Shown: positions 34,496 through 44,218, counted from the stretch's first letter. The stretch is 64,000 nt of DNA from Murinocardiopsis flavida (GCF_003014485.1 NZ_PYGA01000003.1:124001-188000), one strand, 5' to 3'. The notes: generated from the letters alone by a model not told the origin. Program-made: numbers and translations.

Positions 34496-35860
34496 ATGAA
34501 CGACCGGACACGCCTGCTGATCATCGGCGGTGACGCCGCGGGCATGTCCGCGGCGTCGCAGGCGCGGCGCCTCCGCGGCGCCGACGACCTGGAGATCGTC
34601 GCGCTCGAACGGGGCGAGTACGCGTCGTACTCGGCGTGCGGGCTGCCGTACTACGTCAGTGGCGAGGTCGCCCACGCCGACGACCTGGTGGCGCGCACAC
34701 CGGAGGAGTTCGCGGAGCGGGACATCGAGCTCCGCATGGGGACCGAGGCGGTCGGGATCGACCTGAAGCGCGGGGCCGTCGCCACCGTCGGCGCCGACGG
34801 GCGCCAGGGTGAGGAGCGGTTCGACCGCCTGGTGATCGGCACCGGCGCGGTCCCGATCCGGCCCGACCTGCCCGGTTCGGACGCCGAGGGGGTCTTCGGG
34901 ATCCAGACCCTGCCCGACGGAGTCGCCCTGCGCCGCTACCTGGCCGATCACCCGCCGCGGCGCGCGGTCGTGGTGGGCGGCGGCTACATCGGCCTGGAGA
35001 TGGCCGAGGCACTCCTGCGCCGCGGGGCGGAGGTCGCGCTGGTCGAGGCGGCGGCCGAACCCATGGGCACGCTCGACCCCGACATGGGGCGGCGGGTCCG
35101 CGAGGCGGTGTGCGGCATGGGCGCGGAGTTCTTCCCCAACGCGCCCGTGACCGGCTTCGAGACCGGCGACGACGGCAGGGTGCGCGCGGTCCTGACCGAG
35201 AACGCCCGCCACGAGGCCGACGTCGTCGTGCTCGGCCTGGGGGTGCGGCCCAATGTCGACCTCGCGCGCGGTGCCGGCCTGGACATCGGGCCGTCGGGCG
35301 GGATCGCCACCGACGCCAGGATGCGCACCTCCGCCGAGGGGGTCTGGGCGGCCGGCGACTGCGTGGAGTCCTTCCACCGGGTCTCGCGCGCCCCGGTGTC
35401 GATCGCCCTGGGCACGCACGCCAACAAGCAGGGGAGGGTGGCAGGCACCGACATCGGCGGCGGCTACGCGCGCTTCGCCGGGGTGCTGGGCACCGCCATC
35501 ACCAAGATCTGCGGCCTGGAGGTGGCGCGCACCGGGCTGAACGAGCGCGAGGCCGAGCAGGCGGGGTTCGCGTTCGAGACGGTCACCGTGGAGTCGAGCA
35601 CCCGGGCCGGGTACTACCCCGGCGCGAAGACGATGGCGACCAAGATGATCGCCGAGCTGGGCACCGGGCGGCTGCTGGGCGGCCAGATCGTCGGCGCGGA
35701 GAACGCAGGCAAGCGGATCGACGTGATCGCGACGGCGCTGTGGAACGCGATGCCGGTGGGGGAGATCGCCTCGATGGACCTCAGCTACGCGCCGCCGTTC
35801 GCGCCGGTGTGGGACCCCGTGCTGATCACCGCGCGCAAGCTCGCCGACAAGGTGCGCTGA
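34496..35860 (+). CDS. CoA-disulfide-reductase-like FAD/NAD(P)H flavoprotein
   Basis: A 454-residue pyridine nucleotide-disulfide oxidoreductase. FAD-binding LLIIGGDAAGMSAASQARR at the start, the redox Cys in SYSACGLPYYVSG (single Cys, as in CoA disulfide and NADH peroxidase enzymes), the NAD(P) fold AVVVGGGYIGLEMAEAL, the second FAD motif VWAAGDCVES, and the C-terminal dimer domain. It should reduce CoA disulfide or polysulfide and help redox balance. ATG 34496 with GAGGAG upstream. Confidence 0.9.
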   Translation: MNDRTRLLIIGGDAAGMSAASQARRLRGADDLEIVALERGEYASYSACGLPYYVSGEVAHADDLVARTPEEFAERDIELRMGTEAVGIDLKRGAVATVGADGRQGEERFDRLVIGTGAVPIRPDLPGSDAEGVFGIQTLPDGVALRRYLADHPPRRAVVVGGGYIGLEMAEALLRRGAEVALVEAAAEPMGTLDPDMGRRVREAVCGMGAEFFPNAPVTGFETGDDGRVRAVLTENARHEADVVVLGLGVRPNVDLARGAGLDIGPSGGIATDARMRTSAEGVWAAGDCVESFHRVSRAPVSIALGTHANKQGRVAGTDIGGGYARFAGVLGTAITKICGLEVARTGLNEREAEQAGFAFETVTVESSTRAGYYPGAKTMATKMIAELGTGRLLGGQIVGAENAGKRIDVIATALWNAMPVGEIASMDLSYAPPFAPVWDPVLITARKLADKVR

Positions 35861-35869
35861 GGCGACCGG

Positions 35870-36826
35870 CTACCGGGAGAACTTCATGGTGTCCTCGGTG
35901 GCGGAGGTCAGGTGCAGGTGGAACCACTCGGTCAGCGCGCGGTCGGCGAGGACGTTGCCGGGCGCGGGCGGGCCCGGCGCCAGGCCGGGCTCGGGGCCCA
36001 TGGCGTGGCCGAGGTCGGGGACCACCAGGTGCCGCAGGGCGCCGGGCCGGTAGTGGGGTTCGAGCGCCGCGTACAGGTCGGCGCCGAGGTCGGGGGCGAT
36101 GACGTCGTCGTGCTCGCCGGTGGCGATCAGCAGCGGCGGCTGGGCGCGCGCGGCGAGCTCGCCGGCCCGGGCGGTGAGGTCGAGCCAGGCGACGGCCTTG
36201 CGGGCGTCGTCGGTCCACGCGTAGCCGGTGCCGAGCCGCCGGTCGCGGGCCTCGATGACCGGGGTGGGCGAGACGATGGCGTTGACGACGCCCATGGCGC
36301 CGATGTCGAGGTCGGTCTCCAGCAGCGCCAGGAGGGCCGCTGCGCCCCCGGCGCCGACGCCCATGATGCCGACGGGGCCGTCGGCGACGGGAAGGCGGCG
36401 GCGCAGCTCGGCGATCGCGGCCGGCAGCTCGGCCGCCGCGCGGTCGACGACGGGCCCGAACAGCCGCAGCAGGTAGTCGGCCTGGCCGAGCCGGTTGATC
36501 TCGGCGACGCCGCCCTCGGGGAGCCGCTCGCCGAACATGGGCAGGCCGAGGTAGCACCGCCAGGCCGGCAGCGCGGCCAGCGGGAGCGTGCCGGCGAGGG
36601 CGGCCTCGCTGCGCGGCGGCTCGAAGGCGTGCAGGCAGATCACCAGCGGCGCCGCGGTGTCGGTGCCGATGGCCGGCGGAATCGCGAGGAACGGCACATC
36701 GGCGGCGACGCCGGTGAGGGGTTGTGCGGGTGCGGCGTCGGTGGGCACCGGGCGCTGCCTCTCTTGTGCCGGTGGCGCCTGCTCGGCGTCCGGCGGGGCG
36801 TTGTGCGAAGTCTGGAGCGGACCCAT
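35870..36826 (-). CDS. Dienelactone-hydrolase-like protein with Gly at the nucleophile position
   Basis: A 318-residue alpha/beta-hydrolase. It keeps VICLHAFEPPRSEAALAG, the acid Asp in ATGEHDDVIAP and the His in VPDLGHAMG, but the nucleophile elbow GIMGVGAGGAA has Gly158 where dienelactone hydrolases carry Cys and esterases Ser. The first 45 residues are Pro/Ala-rich and probably disordered. GGGAGG lies 7 nt upstream of ATG 36826. Function unclear; classical hydrolysis is unlikely if the elbow is as aligned. Confidence 0.72.
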   Translation of the reverse strand: MGPLQTSHNAPPDAEQAPPAQERQRPVPTDAAPAQPLTGVAADVPFLAIPPAIGTDTAAPLVICLHAFEPPRSEAALAGTLPLAALPAWRCYLGLPMFGERLPEGGVAEINRLGQADYLLRLFGPVVDRAAAELPAAIAELRRRLPVADGPVGIMGVGAGGAAALLALLETDLDIGAMGVVNAIVSPTPVIEARDRRLGTGYAWTDDARKAVAWLDLTARAGELAARAQPPLLIATGEHDDVIAPDLGADLYAALEPHYRPGALRHLVVPDLGHAMGPEPGLAPGPPAPGNVLADRALTEWFHLHLTSATEDTMKFSR

Positions 36827-37063
36827 CTCATCGCCTCCCCATGGGGTGCACGGTCGAGGTGGCAGCTGACATCTGTGGTCCCCGCCGCAGCGGCCCGGCG
36901 GTGGGGCAGGTGCCGGGGTGGTCTCGGTGGCGCGTACCGGACCGGCGCTGCGCCCAGGGTGCCATCCTGCCATCGATGGCGTCGGGTTCGGCCCCCCGGG
37001 CGGAAGTCACCCTATCCCCCATGCGGGGTGCCGATCGAGGGCCGTGCCGGTTCCGGTCAGGGC

Positions 37064-37810
37064 TCAGCGTGCGCCGAAATGGCGGCTGAGGTAGCTGCGC
37101 ACCAGGACCTTGGCCTCTTCGATGAACAGCCGGTCGCCGTCGGGGTCGTCGCGGAACGCCAGTTTGAGCACGGAGTCGGCGGCCTCGACCGCCACGGTCA
37201 CGGTGCGGTCGAGCCGCTCGCCGCGGCGGGCACCGGCGCCGTTGACGACGAGTTCGCGCAGCCGGTCGGCGATGACGGTGTTGTTGTCGACACCGGCGTC
37301 GAGCAGGTTGACGTCGACGACGTCGCCGAAGTGCAGGCTGCGGAACCCCGGCACGGTGCGGTGCATGACGATGTACTCGTCGATGATCGCGTCGACGGCG
37401 TCGGGCCAGTGGCCGAAGGACTCCTGCGCCAGCCGGGCGCTCACCCTGGCGCTGAACATCTCCAGGTAGCGGAGCCCGAGCGCCTGGGTGACGGCCCTCT
37501 TGTCGGGGAAGAACTGGTAGACCGACCCGATGGCGACGCTGGCGCGTTCGGCGATGCGGGTGGTGGTGAGCTCGGCGTAGCCGTTCTCGTCGAGCAGTTC
37601 GGCGCAGGCGTCGAGCATCCGCTGGACCCGTGCGATGGAGCGCTGCTGGGCCGGGAGCCGGCGCAGCGGTGCGTGCGGCGGCGGGGCCTGTGCGCACCGA
37701 TCCTCAGCGGGGAGAGGGCCCTCGCCGCTACCGGAACCCCGCTGCGCGCCGGTGCCACCGGCTCGCTGCGGGGGCGCGGATGACGCGGTGTTTCGAGAGG
37801 TAGTGGTCAC
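37064..37810 (-). CDS. TetR-family transcriptional regulator
   Basis: A 248-residue regulator with a long Pro/Gly-rich N-terminal tail (about 55 residues) before the DNA-binding domain: RVQRMLDACAELLDENGYAELTTTRIAERASVAIGSVYQFFPDKRAV. The helix-turn-helix is at about 80-105. The ligand domain carries no recognisable signature. GTG 37810. It is divergent from the beta-glucosidase gene with 152 bp between, so control of that gene is a natural guess. TTCCGATT occurs twice in the spacer as a direct repeat. Confidence 0.85.
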   Translation of the reverse strand: MTTTSRNTASSAPPQRAGGTGAQRGSGSGEGPLPAEDRCAQAPPPHAPLRRLPAQQRSIARVQRMLDACAELLDENGYAELTTTRIAERASVAIGSVYQFFPDKRAVTQALGLRYLEMFSARVSARLAQESFGHWPDAVDAIIDEYIVMHRTVPGFRSLHFGDVVDVNLLDAGVDNNTVIADRLRELVVNGAGARRGERLDRTVTVAVEAADSVLKLAFRDDPDGDRLFIEEAKVLVRSYLSRHFGAR

Positions 37811-37962
37811 GCCTCTATGATGCCTTTTCCGATTCGCGGGGTTCCCGTAAAATTCCGATTTCGTGCTCCAGGTCGGCCGAAAGCAGCGGTTTTGGCCACT
37901 TCCGGCCCGAAGAGCCGCGTCCGTGCCCCGCACTCCCGCCGCCCCGCTGAGGAGAATGCCCG

Positions 37963-39324
37963 GTGACCACCCCTGTGCAGGCGACCCGCGATGTCCCGGA
38001 ATTCCCGCACGGTTTCGAATGGGGCGCGGCGACCGCCGCGTACCAGGTCGAGGGCGCCTCCGCGGCGCGGGGGCGGTCGATATGGGATGGTTTCTGCGCG
38101 CAGCCCGGGCGGGTAAAGGACGGCGGTTCCGGAGAGGTCGCGTGCGACTTCTACCACCGCTACCCCGAGGACGTCGGGCTCATGGCGCGCCTCGGGCTTT
38201 CCGGGTTCCGGTTCTCCCTGTCCTGGCCGCGAATTCAACCGGGCGGCACCGGCGCGCCCGACCCCGCCGGACTCGATTTCTACGACCGGCTGGTCGATTC
38301 GCTGCTGGGCGCCGGAATCGCGCCGCTGCCGACCCTCTACCACTTCGACCTCCCGCAGGAGTTGGAGGACGCCGGGGGCTGGCTGGAGCGCGACACCGCC
38401 GAGCGGTTCGCCGACTACACCCGCATCGCCCTGGACCGGCTGGGCGACCGGGTACCGCGCTGGATCACCCTCAACGAGCCGTTCGTGCACATGGCGTACG
38501 GGTACGCGTTCGGGGTGCACGCCCCGGGCCGGGCCCTGCTCCTGGACGCGCTGCCGGCGGCGCACCACCAGCTCCTCGCCCACGCGCGCGCAGCGGCGGT
38601 GCTGCGCGCCGGCGGCGCCGAGGCGCTGCTCGCCAACAACTGCACGCCCGTCGTCCCGGCGAGCGACTCCCCCGACGACGTCGCCGCCGCCGCGGCATAC
38701 GACAACCTGCACAACCGGCTGTTCCTCGACCCCGTCCTGCTGGGGCGGCCGCCCGACCTGAGCGCCTACGGGGCGTCCGTCCCGGAGTTCCCGGGCGAGG
38801 ACCTCGCCGCCATCGAGGGGTCGGCCGACGGGCTCGGCGTCAACTACTACAACCCCACCCTCGTCGCTGCGCCCGGCCCCGGCGACGGCCTGCCCTTCGC
38901 GCTGCCCGACTACGCCGCGCACGTCGAGGGCACCCCGGTCACCGGGTTCGGCTGGCCGGTGGTCCCCGACGGCCTGCCCGACCTGCTGGCGCGGCTGCGC
39001 GACCGGTACGGCGCCGCGCTGCCGCCACTCCGCATCACCGAGAACGGCTGCTCCTACCCCGACCGCCCTGATGCGGGCGGCGCGTTCACCGACCGGGAGC
39101 GCATCGCCTACCTCGACGGCCACCTCCGCGCCCTCGCCGCGGCCATCGCCGACGGCGCCGACGTGCGCGGCTACTACACGTGGTCGCTCATCGACAACTT
39201 CGAGTGGGCCGAGGGCTACACCCAGCGCTTCGGCCTGGTCCACGTCGACTTCGCCACCCAGCGGCGCACACCCCGCGCGTCCTTCCACTGGTACCGCGAC
39301 TGGATCCGGGCCGCCGCACGCTGA
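37963..39324 (+). CDS. GH1 beta-glucosidase
   Basis: A 453-residue glycoside hydrolase family 1 enzyme. It begins with FPHGFEWGAATAAYQVEG, has the acid/base Glu172 in TLNEP and the nucleophile Glu360 in ITENG, and the aglycone-site WSLIDNFEWAEGY near the end. No signal peptide, so it acts on imported disaccharides, probably cellobiose or related beta-glucosides. GTG 37963 with GAGGAG 8 nt upstream. Controlled perhaps by the divergent TetR protein. No sugar transporter is adjacent. Confidence 0.94.
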   Translation: MTTPVQATRDVPEFPHGFEWGAATAAYQVEGASAARGRSIWDGFCAQPGRVKDGGSGEVACDFYHRYPEDVGLMARLGLSGFRFSLSWPRIQPGGTGAPDPAGLDFYDRLVDSLLGAGIAPLPTLYHFDLPQELEDAGGWLERDTAERFADYTRIALDRLGDRVPRWITLNEPFVHMAYGYAFGVHAPGRALLLDALPAAHHQLLAHARAAAVLRAGGAEALLANNCTPVVPASDSPDDVAAAAAYDNLHNRLFLDPVLLGRPPDLSAYGASVPEFPGEDLAAIEGSADGLGVNYYNPTLVAAPGPGDGLPFALPDYAAHVEGTPVTGFGWPVVPDGLPDLLARLRDRYGAALPPLRITENGCSYPDRPDAGGAFTDRERIAYLDGHLRALAAAIADGADVRGYYTWSLIDNFEWAEGYTQRFGLVHVDFATQRRTPRASFHWYRDWIRAAAR

Positions 39325-39420
39325 GCACCGGCCCGCGCAGTTCAAGGGGGCCGGGGTGGCGTCCGCGATGCCCGTCCGGTTGGCTGGGACCGTACCGACG
39401 CGACCCGGGAGGAAGACGGC

Positions 39421-40878
39421 ATGGCCGAGAGTCCGATCACCGATACCACCGAGGCGGAGCTCGACGAGGTGATGCAGCGGGCCGCCCTCGCGGCCCCCCA
39501 CCTGGCCGCGATGCGCCCCGGCGAGCGGGCGGTGCTGCTGCGCCGGGCGGCCGGCGCGCTCGACGCCGCCGCCGAGGACCTGGTGCCGCTGGCGCAGGCC
39601 GAGAGCCACCTGCCCGAGGCGCGGTGCCGCGGCGAACTCGCCCGGACGACGTTCCAGCTCCGGCTGTTCGCCGACGTCCTCGACGAGGGCGCCTACCTCG
39701 AAGCCGCCATCGACACCGCCGACCCCGATTGGGGCATGGGCCCGCGCCCCGACCTGCGCCGCGTCCTCGTCCCGCTCGGGCCCGTTGTGGTGTTCGGGGC
39801 GAGCAACTTCCCGTTCGCGTTCAGCACCGCGGGCGGCGACACCGCGTCGGCGCTCGCGGCGGGGTGCCCCGTGGTCGTCAAGGGCCACCCCGGCCACCCC
39901 CGGCTCACCCGGCGCACCGCCGAGGTCCTGACCGCGGCGCTCGCGGAGGCCGGCGCGCCGGCGGGGACCTTCGCCGTCGTGTACGGCGTCGAGACCGGTG
40001 CGCGGGCCGTGCGCCACCCGCACACCAAGGCGGTGGGGTTCACCGGCTCCATCCCCGGCGGCCGCGCCCTGTTCGACCTCGCCGCGTCGCGGCCCGACCC
40101 GATCCCGTTCTTCGGCGAGCTCGGCAGCCTGAACCCGGTGTTCGCCACCAGCGCCGCCGTCGCCGAGCGCGGCGACGAGATCCTGGCCGGCTACGCCGAC
40201 TCCTTCACGCTGGGTTCGGGGCAGTTCTGCACCAAGCCCGGCGTACTGCTCGTCCCTGAGGGGACCAAGCTCGACGCGCTGGTCGACACCATCGCCGGGC
40301 GGGGCCCCGCGGCGCTGCTGAACGAGCGCGTGCAGAGCGGCTTCGAGTCGGGGCTGGCGTCGCTGGTCGAGCACCCCTCCGTCGAGGTGCTCGTGCACGG
40401 CCGGGCCACGGCCGGCGAGTGGACCCCCACCCTGCTCCGCACCGACGCCGCCGCGCTGCTCGACCACGGCGACACGCTGCTCGCCGAGTGCTTCGGCCCG
40501 ACCTCGATCGTCGTGGACTACACCGACGAGCAGCAGCTCCTCGACATCGCCGCGTCGCTGCACGGCCAGCTCACCGCGACCGTCCACGGGCGGGAGGACG
40601 ACACCGTGGTGCCGGCGCTGCTGGCGATCCTCGCCCAGAAGGCGGGGCGCCTGCTGTGGAACGGCTGGCCCACCGGGGTGTCCGTCACGCACGCCATGAC
40701 GCACGGCGGGCCGTACCCGGCGAGCACGTCGGCGTCCACCTCGGTGGGCAGCACGGCGATCGGGCGCTTCCTGCGCCCGGTGTCCTACCAGTCGGTGCCG
40801 CAGGCGCTGCTGCCCGAGGCGCTGCGCGACGCCAACCCGCTGGACCTGCCGCGGCGCAGGAACGGCCGGCCGGAGTAG
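39421..40878 (+). CDS. Aldehyde dehydrogenase, 2-ketoglutarate-semialdehyde type (NADP+)
   Basis: A 485-residue ALDH. VFGASNFPFAFSTAGGDTASALAAGCPVVVKGHPGHP is typical of the alpha-ketoglutaric semialdehyde dehydrogenase group (sugar-acid and hydroxyproline catabolism). Catalytic Cys is in GSGQFCTKPG and Glu in FFGELGSLNP. ATG 39421 after GGAGGAAGACGGC. No other pathway enzymes (dehydratases) are adjacent, so the physiological substrate is inferred from family alone. It may be co-transcribed with the glucosidase 96 bp upstream. Confidence 0.88.
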   Translation: MAESPITDTTEAELDEVMQRAALAAPHLAAMRPGERAVLLRRAAGALDAAAEDLVPLAQAESHLPEARCRGELARTTFQLRLFADVLDEGAYLEAAIDTADPDWGMGPRPDLRRVLVPLGPVVVFGASNFPFAFSTAGGDTASALAAGCPVVVKGHPGHPRLTRRTAEVLTAALAEAGAPAGTFAVVYGVETGARAVRHPHTKAVGFTGSIPGGRALFDLAASRPDPIPFFGELGSLNPVFATSAAVAERGDEILAGYADSFTLGSGQFCTKPGVLLVPEGTKLDALVDTIAGRGPAALLNERVQSGFESGLASLVEHPSVEVLVHGRATAGEWTPTLLRTDAAALLDHGDTLLAECFGPTSIVVDYTDEQQLLDIAASLHGQLTATVHGREDDTVVPALLAILAQKAGRLLWNGWPTGVSVTHAMTHGGPYPASTSASTSVGSTAIGRFLRPVSYQSVPQALLPEALRDANPLDLPRRRNGRPE

Positions 40879-40974
40879 CGGCCGCAGCGGGCCTGGCGGC
40901 CGATCGGACAATCGGCCGTCAGGTTCGCGGTGCGCGCCTTCCGCGGGGCGGGCGCCACCCATAGCGTTCGGTGT

Positions 40975-42036
40975 ATGGACAGCGACACACCCGCCCCCGA
41001 TCCAGCCCCCGATCCCGGCGCGGCCCCCGGGGCCGACGCCTTCATCCGCGCCCTCCCAAAGGTCGAGCTGCACGTCCACCTGGAAGGGTCGATGCAGCCC
41101 GAGACACTGTTCGCGCTGGCCCGCAAGCACCGGGTCGACGGGATCCCCGCGACGCTCGCCGACCTCCGGTCGTGGTACACGTTCCGCGACTTCCCGCACT
41201 TCGTCGAGGTGTACCTCGCCTCGGTCCAGGTGCTGCGGGAGGAGTCCGACTTCGCCCTGCTGACCGCCGACGTCGCCGAGCGCCTCGCGGCGCAGCGCGT
41301 CCGCTACGCCGAGGTGCACGTCAGCCTGTACGGCCACCTGATGCGCGGCATCCCCGCGCACGTGGTGTGGGCCGGGCTCGAACACGGCCGCCGCGCGGCG
41401 GAGCGCGACCACGGGATCCGGCTGCGCTGGATCCCCGACTTCCCCGGCGACTACGGGCTCGACGCCGCCGAGAGCACCCTCGACTCCGTGCTGGCGGCGC
41501 GGCCGGACAGCGTGCTGGGCTTCGGCGTGGGCGGGATGGAGGTCGACCTCACCCCGTTCGCCGGGGTGTTCGGCCGGGCGGTCGCCGACGGCCTGCACAG
41601 CCTGCCCCACGCGGGCGAGAGCACGACCGCCGACCAGGTCTGGTCGGCGGTCCGGGCGCTGCGCGCCGAGCGCATCGGGCACGGCATCAGGAGCGTCGCC
41701 GACCCGCGGCTCATGGCGCATCTGCGCGAGACGCAGCTGCCGGTGGACGTCTCCATCACGTCCAACCTGCGCACACGCTCGGTGGCGCGGGCGGCCGAGC
41801 ACCCGCTGCCGCACATGCTGGCCGCCGGGCTGCTGGTGACCCTCAACACCGACGACCCGCCCATGTTCGGCACCGACCTGACGAACGAGTACCGCACGGC
41901 GCACCGGCTGGGACTGGACCTCGGCGCGCTGGCGCAGCTGGCGCGCAACGGGGTCGCGGCGTCGTTCCTGGACGCGCGGGGCAAGCGGGAGATCACCGCC
42001 GAGATCGACGCCGTGCTCGCCGCGCACACCACCTGA
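40975..42036 (+). CDS. add: Adenosine deaminase family protein
   Basis: A 353-residue TIM-barrel deaminase: metal ligands in VELHVHLEGS, HAGES with the catalytic Glu region, the His in RIGHGIR, and NTDDPPMF with the metal Asp. The usual CPTSN substrate loop reads ITSNLRT here, which allows substrates other than adenosine (adenine or aminodeoxyfutalosine members differ at this place). TAGCGT at 40962-40967 ends 7 nt before ATG 40975, and no ribosome-binding site is visible, so the mRNA is probably leaderless. Confidence 0.85.
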   Translation: MDSDTPAPDPAPDPGAAPGADAFIRALPKVELHVHLEGSMQPETLFALARKHRVDGIPATLADLRSWYTFRDFPHFVEVYLASVQVLREESDFALLTADVAERLAAQRVRYAEVHVSLYGHLMRGIPAHVVWAGLEHGRRAAERDHGIRLRWIPDFPGDYGLDAAESTLDSVLAARPDSVLGFGVGGMEVDLTPFAGVFGRAVADGLHSLPHAGESTTADQVWSAVRALRAERIGHGIRSVADPRLMAHLRETQLPVDVSITSNLRTRSVARAAEHPLPHMLAAGLLVTLNTDDPPMFGTDLTNEYRTAHRLGLDLGALAQLARNGVAASFLDARGKREITAEIDAVLAAHTT

Positions 42037-42118
42037 GGAGGCGGCGGTGTGCGCCGCTCCCCTGCGGGAGGCGCGGACTCCGGTCCGGGAGCCGCGGCCT
42101 CCGCCGCCCCCCGGCAAG

Positions 42119-42152
42119 ACTGGAATGACTCCTTTTCTTGAGTCACTCCAGT
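42119..42152. promoter_or_regulatory. Fur/CatR-type operator upstream of fur-katA
   Basis: ACTGGAATGACTC (42119-42131) and GAGTCACTCCAGT (42140-42152) form an inverted repeat with one mismatch and an 8-bp AT-rich spacer. The right arm resembles the CTTGACTCATTCCAG sequence I remember from FurA operators of mycobacteria. It lies just before the -10 box TAAACT (42161-42166) of a leaderless fur gene. Confidence 0.75.
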
Positions 42153-42174
42153 TTGTGTACTAAACTGCGATCAC

Positions 42175-42627
42175 ATGGACGACGCCACTGACCTTCGCGA
42201 AGCCGGGCTGCGGGTCACCGCGGCGCGGCTCGCGATCCTCGAAGCCGTGCGCGCCGGCGACCACTCCGACGCCGAGCACATCGCGCGCGATGTGCGGGCC
42301 AAGGTCGGGCACGTGTCGACCCAGGCGGTCTACGACGCGCTGCACGCGCTGACGGGAGCCCGCCTGCTGCGGCGTATCGAGCCGGCCGGTTCGGCGGCGC
42401 GCTACGAGGCCCGGGTCGGCGACAACCACCACCACCTCGTCTGCCGCCGATGCGGCGCGGTCGCCGACACCGACTGCGTTGTGGGCCTGGCCCCGTGCCT
42501 GGTCCCGTCCGATACGCACGGCTTCACCGTCGACGAGGCGGAAGTGGTCTTCTGGGGCGTCTGTCCGCAATGCCAGGTGGGGAGCGGAGATCCGCGGGGG
42601 GACGGCGCCGCCAAGCGCGCGCCGTGA
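42175..42627 (+). CDS. furA: Fur-family peroxide-sensing repressor (FurA/CatR type)
   Basis: A 150-residue metalloregulator: winged helix (residues about 8-70, LRVTAARLAILEAV, then VSTQAVYDALHALTGARLLRRIE), the metal-binding NHHHLVCRRCG, and a C-x2-C pair (CPQCQ) for structural zinc together with the first Cys pair. Fur proteins next to catalase are Fe-dependent repressors inactivated by peroxide through His oxidation. katA follows 95 bp downstream. ATG 42175 is close to the likely transcription start. Confidence 0.92.
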   Translation: MDDATDLREAGLRVTAARLAILEAVRAGDHSDAEHIARDVRAKVGHVSTQAVYDALHALTGARLLRRIEPAGSAARYEARVGDNHHHLVCRRCGAVADTDCVVGLAPCLVPSDTHGFTVDEAEVVFWGVCPQCQVGSGDPRGDGAAKRAP

Positions 42628-42722
42628 TCCAGACAGTCTCCGCTGTGCGCGACGGCCATCGGCCCGGATTCCGCACGAGTGTCCGGGTGCGCCCCATCCC
42701 GAAATTCGAAAGGTGCGAGCAG

Positions 42723-44177
42723 TTGAGCGAACGGGTTCCCTACACCACGGACGATGCCGGCCTCCCTGCGCCGAGTGACCGGTTCTCCGAGTCGGTCGGC
42801 GCCAACGGCCCCCTGCTGATGCAGGACCACTACGTGATCCAGAAGATGGCGCACTTCAACCGCGAACGGGTGCCCGAGCGCGTGGTGCACGCCAAGGGCG
42901 GCGGCGCCTTCGGCGAACTGGAGATCACCGAGGACGTCAGCGCCTACACCAAGGCGTCGCTGTTCCAGAAGGGCGCGAAGACCCCGCTGCTGATCCGCTT
43001 CTCCACGGTCGCGGGCGAGCTGGGCAGCGCCGACACCGCGCGCGACCCGCGCGGCTTCGCGCTGAAGTTCTACACCGACGAGGGCAACTACGACATCGTC
43101 GGCAACAACACGCCGATCTTCTTCATCCGCGACCCCTCCCAGTTCTCCGACTTCATCCACTCGCAGAAGCGCCGCGCCGACAACCAGCTGCGCGACCACA
43201 ACATGCAGTGGGACTTCTGGACCCAGACCCCCGCCTCGTCGCACCAGGTCTCGTTCCTGATGACCGACCGCGGCACCCCCAAGTCGTGGCGGCACATGCA
43301 CGGCTTCGGCAGCCACACCTTCATGTGGTACAACGCCGACGGCGCCAAGTTCTGGGTGAAGTACCACTTCAAGACCGACCAGGGCGTGCAGAACCTCTCC
43401 GCCGACGAGGCCAAGGGCATCGAGGCCGCCGACCCCGACGCCCACCGCCGCGACCTGTGGACCGCCATCGAGAACGGCGACTTCCCGTCCTGGACCGTCA
43501 ACGTGCAGATCATGCCGTTCGAGGACGCCGCGGAGTACCGGGTCAACCCGTTCGACCTCACCAAGGTGTGGCCGCACGAGGACTACCCCGAGATCACCAT
43601 CGGGAAGTTCACCCTGAACCGGAACCCCCGCAACTACTTCTCCGAGATCGAGCAGGCCGGGTTCGAGCCCTCGAACCTGGTGCCCGGCATCGCCATGAGC
43701 CCGGACAAGATGCTCCAGGGGCGGCTGTTCTCCTACCCCGACGCCCACCGCTACCGCATCGGGCCGAACTACCTCCAGCTCCCGGTGAACCAGCCGAAGG
43801 CGCCGGTCAACAGCTACAACTTCGACGGCCCGATGAACTTCGAGGCGAAGTCCGACCCGGTGTACGCGCCCAACACCGCCGGCGGGCCGGTGGCCCAGCC
43901 GGAGCGCTACGACGGTGCCGGCTACCACGTCTCGGGCGACATCGTGCGCTCCGACTACGCGCTGCACAAGGAGGACGACGACTTCAGCCAGCCGCGCGCC
44001 CTCTGGGAGAAGGTCCTGACCGAGGACGAGCGCACCGCCATGGTCGGCAACATCGTCGGCCACGCCTCGGCCCCCGAGGTCACCGGCGACATGAAGAAGC
44101 GCGTCGTCGAGTACTGGACCAACATCCACCCCGACCTCGGCGCCGGTGTCGCCAAGGGCCTGGGCGTCCAGGGCTGA
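42723..44177 (+). CDS. katA: Monofunctional haem catalase
   Basis: A 484-residue clade-3-size catalase. Distal His in ERVVHAKGGGAFG, Asn in GNNTPIFFIRDP, and the proximal Tyr haem ligand in RLFSYPDAHRYRIGPN are all present. It degrades hydrogen peroxide in the cytosol. The start TTG 42723 gives the family length and has AAAGG about 10 nt upstream; no ATG nearby fits. Operon with furA, ended by a strong terminator. Confidence 0.96.
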   Translation: MSERVPYTTDDAGLPAPSDRFSESVGANGPLLMQDHYVIQKMAHFNRERVPERVVHAKGGGAFGELEITEDVSAYTKASLFQKGAKTPLLIRFSTVAGELGSADTARDPRGFALKFYTDEGNYDIVGNNTPIFFIRDPSQFSDFIHSQKRRADNQLRDHNMQWDFWTQTPASSHQVSFLMTDRGTPKSWRHMHGFGSHTFMWYNADGAKFWVKYHFKTDQGVQNLSADEAKGIEAADPDAHRRDLWTAIENGDFPSWTVNVQIMPFEDAAEYRVNPFDLTKVWPHEDYPEITIGKFTLNRNPRNYFSEIEQAGFEPSNLVPGIAMSPDKMLQGRLFSYPDAHRYRIGPNYLQLPVNQPKAPVNSYNFDGPMNFEAKSDPVYAPNTAGGPVAQPERYDGAGYHVSGDIVRSDYALHKEDDDFSQPRALWEKVLTEDERTAMVGNIVGHASAPEVTGDMKKRVVEYWTNIHPDLGAGVAKGLGVQG

Positions 44178-44218
44178 CGACGACCCGCCCGGGGCGGACC
44201 CCGTAGGACCCGTTCGCC

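Noticed and set aside
37807..42117. A 1436-codon minus-strand frame across the glucosidase, dehydrogenase and deaminase genes
   Set aside because: It spans three clear plus-strand genes and has shadow composition.
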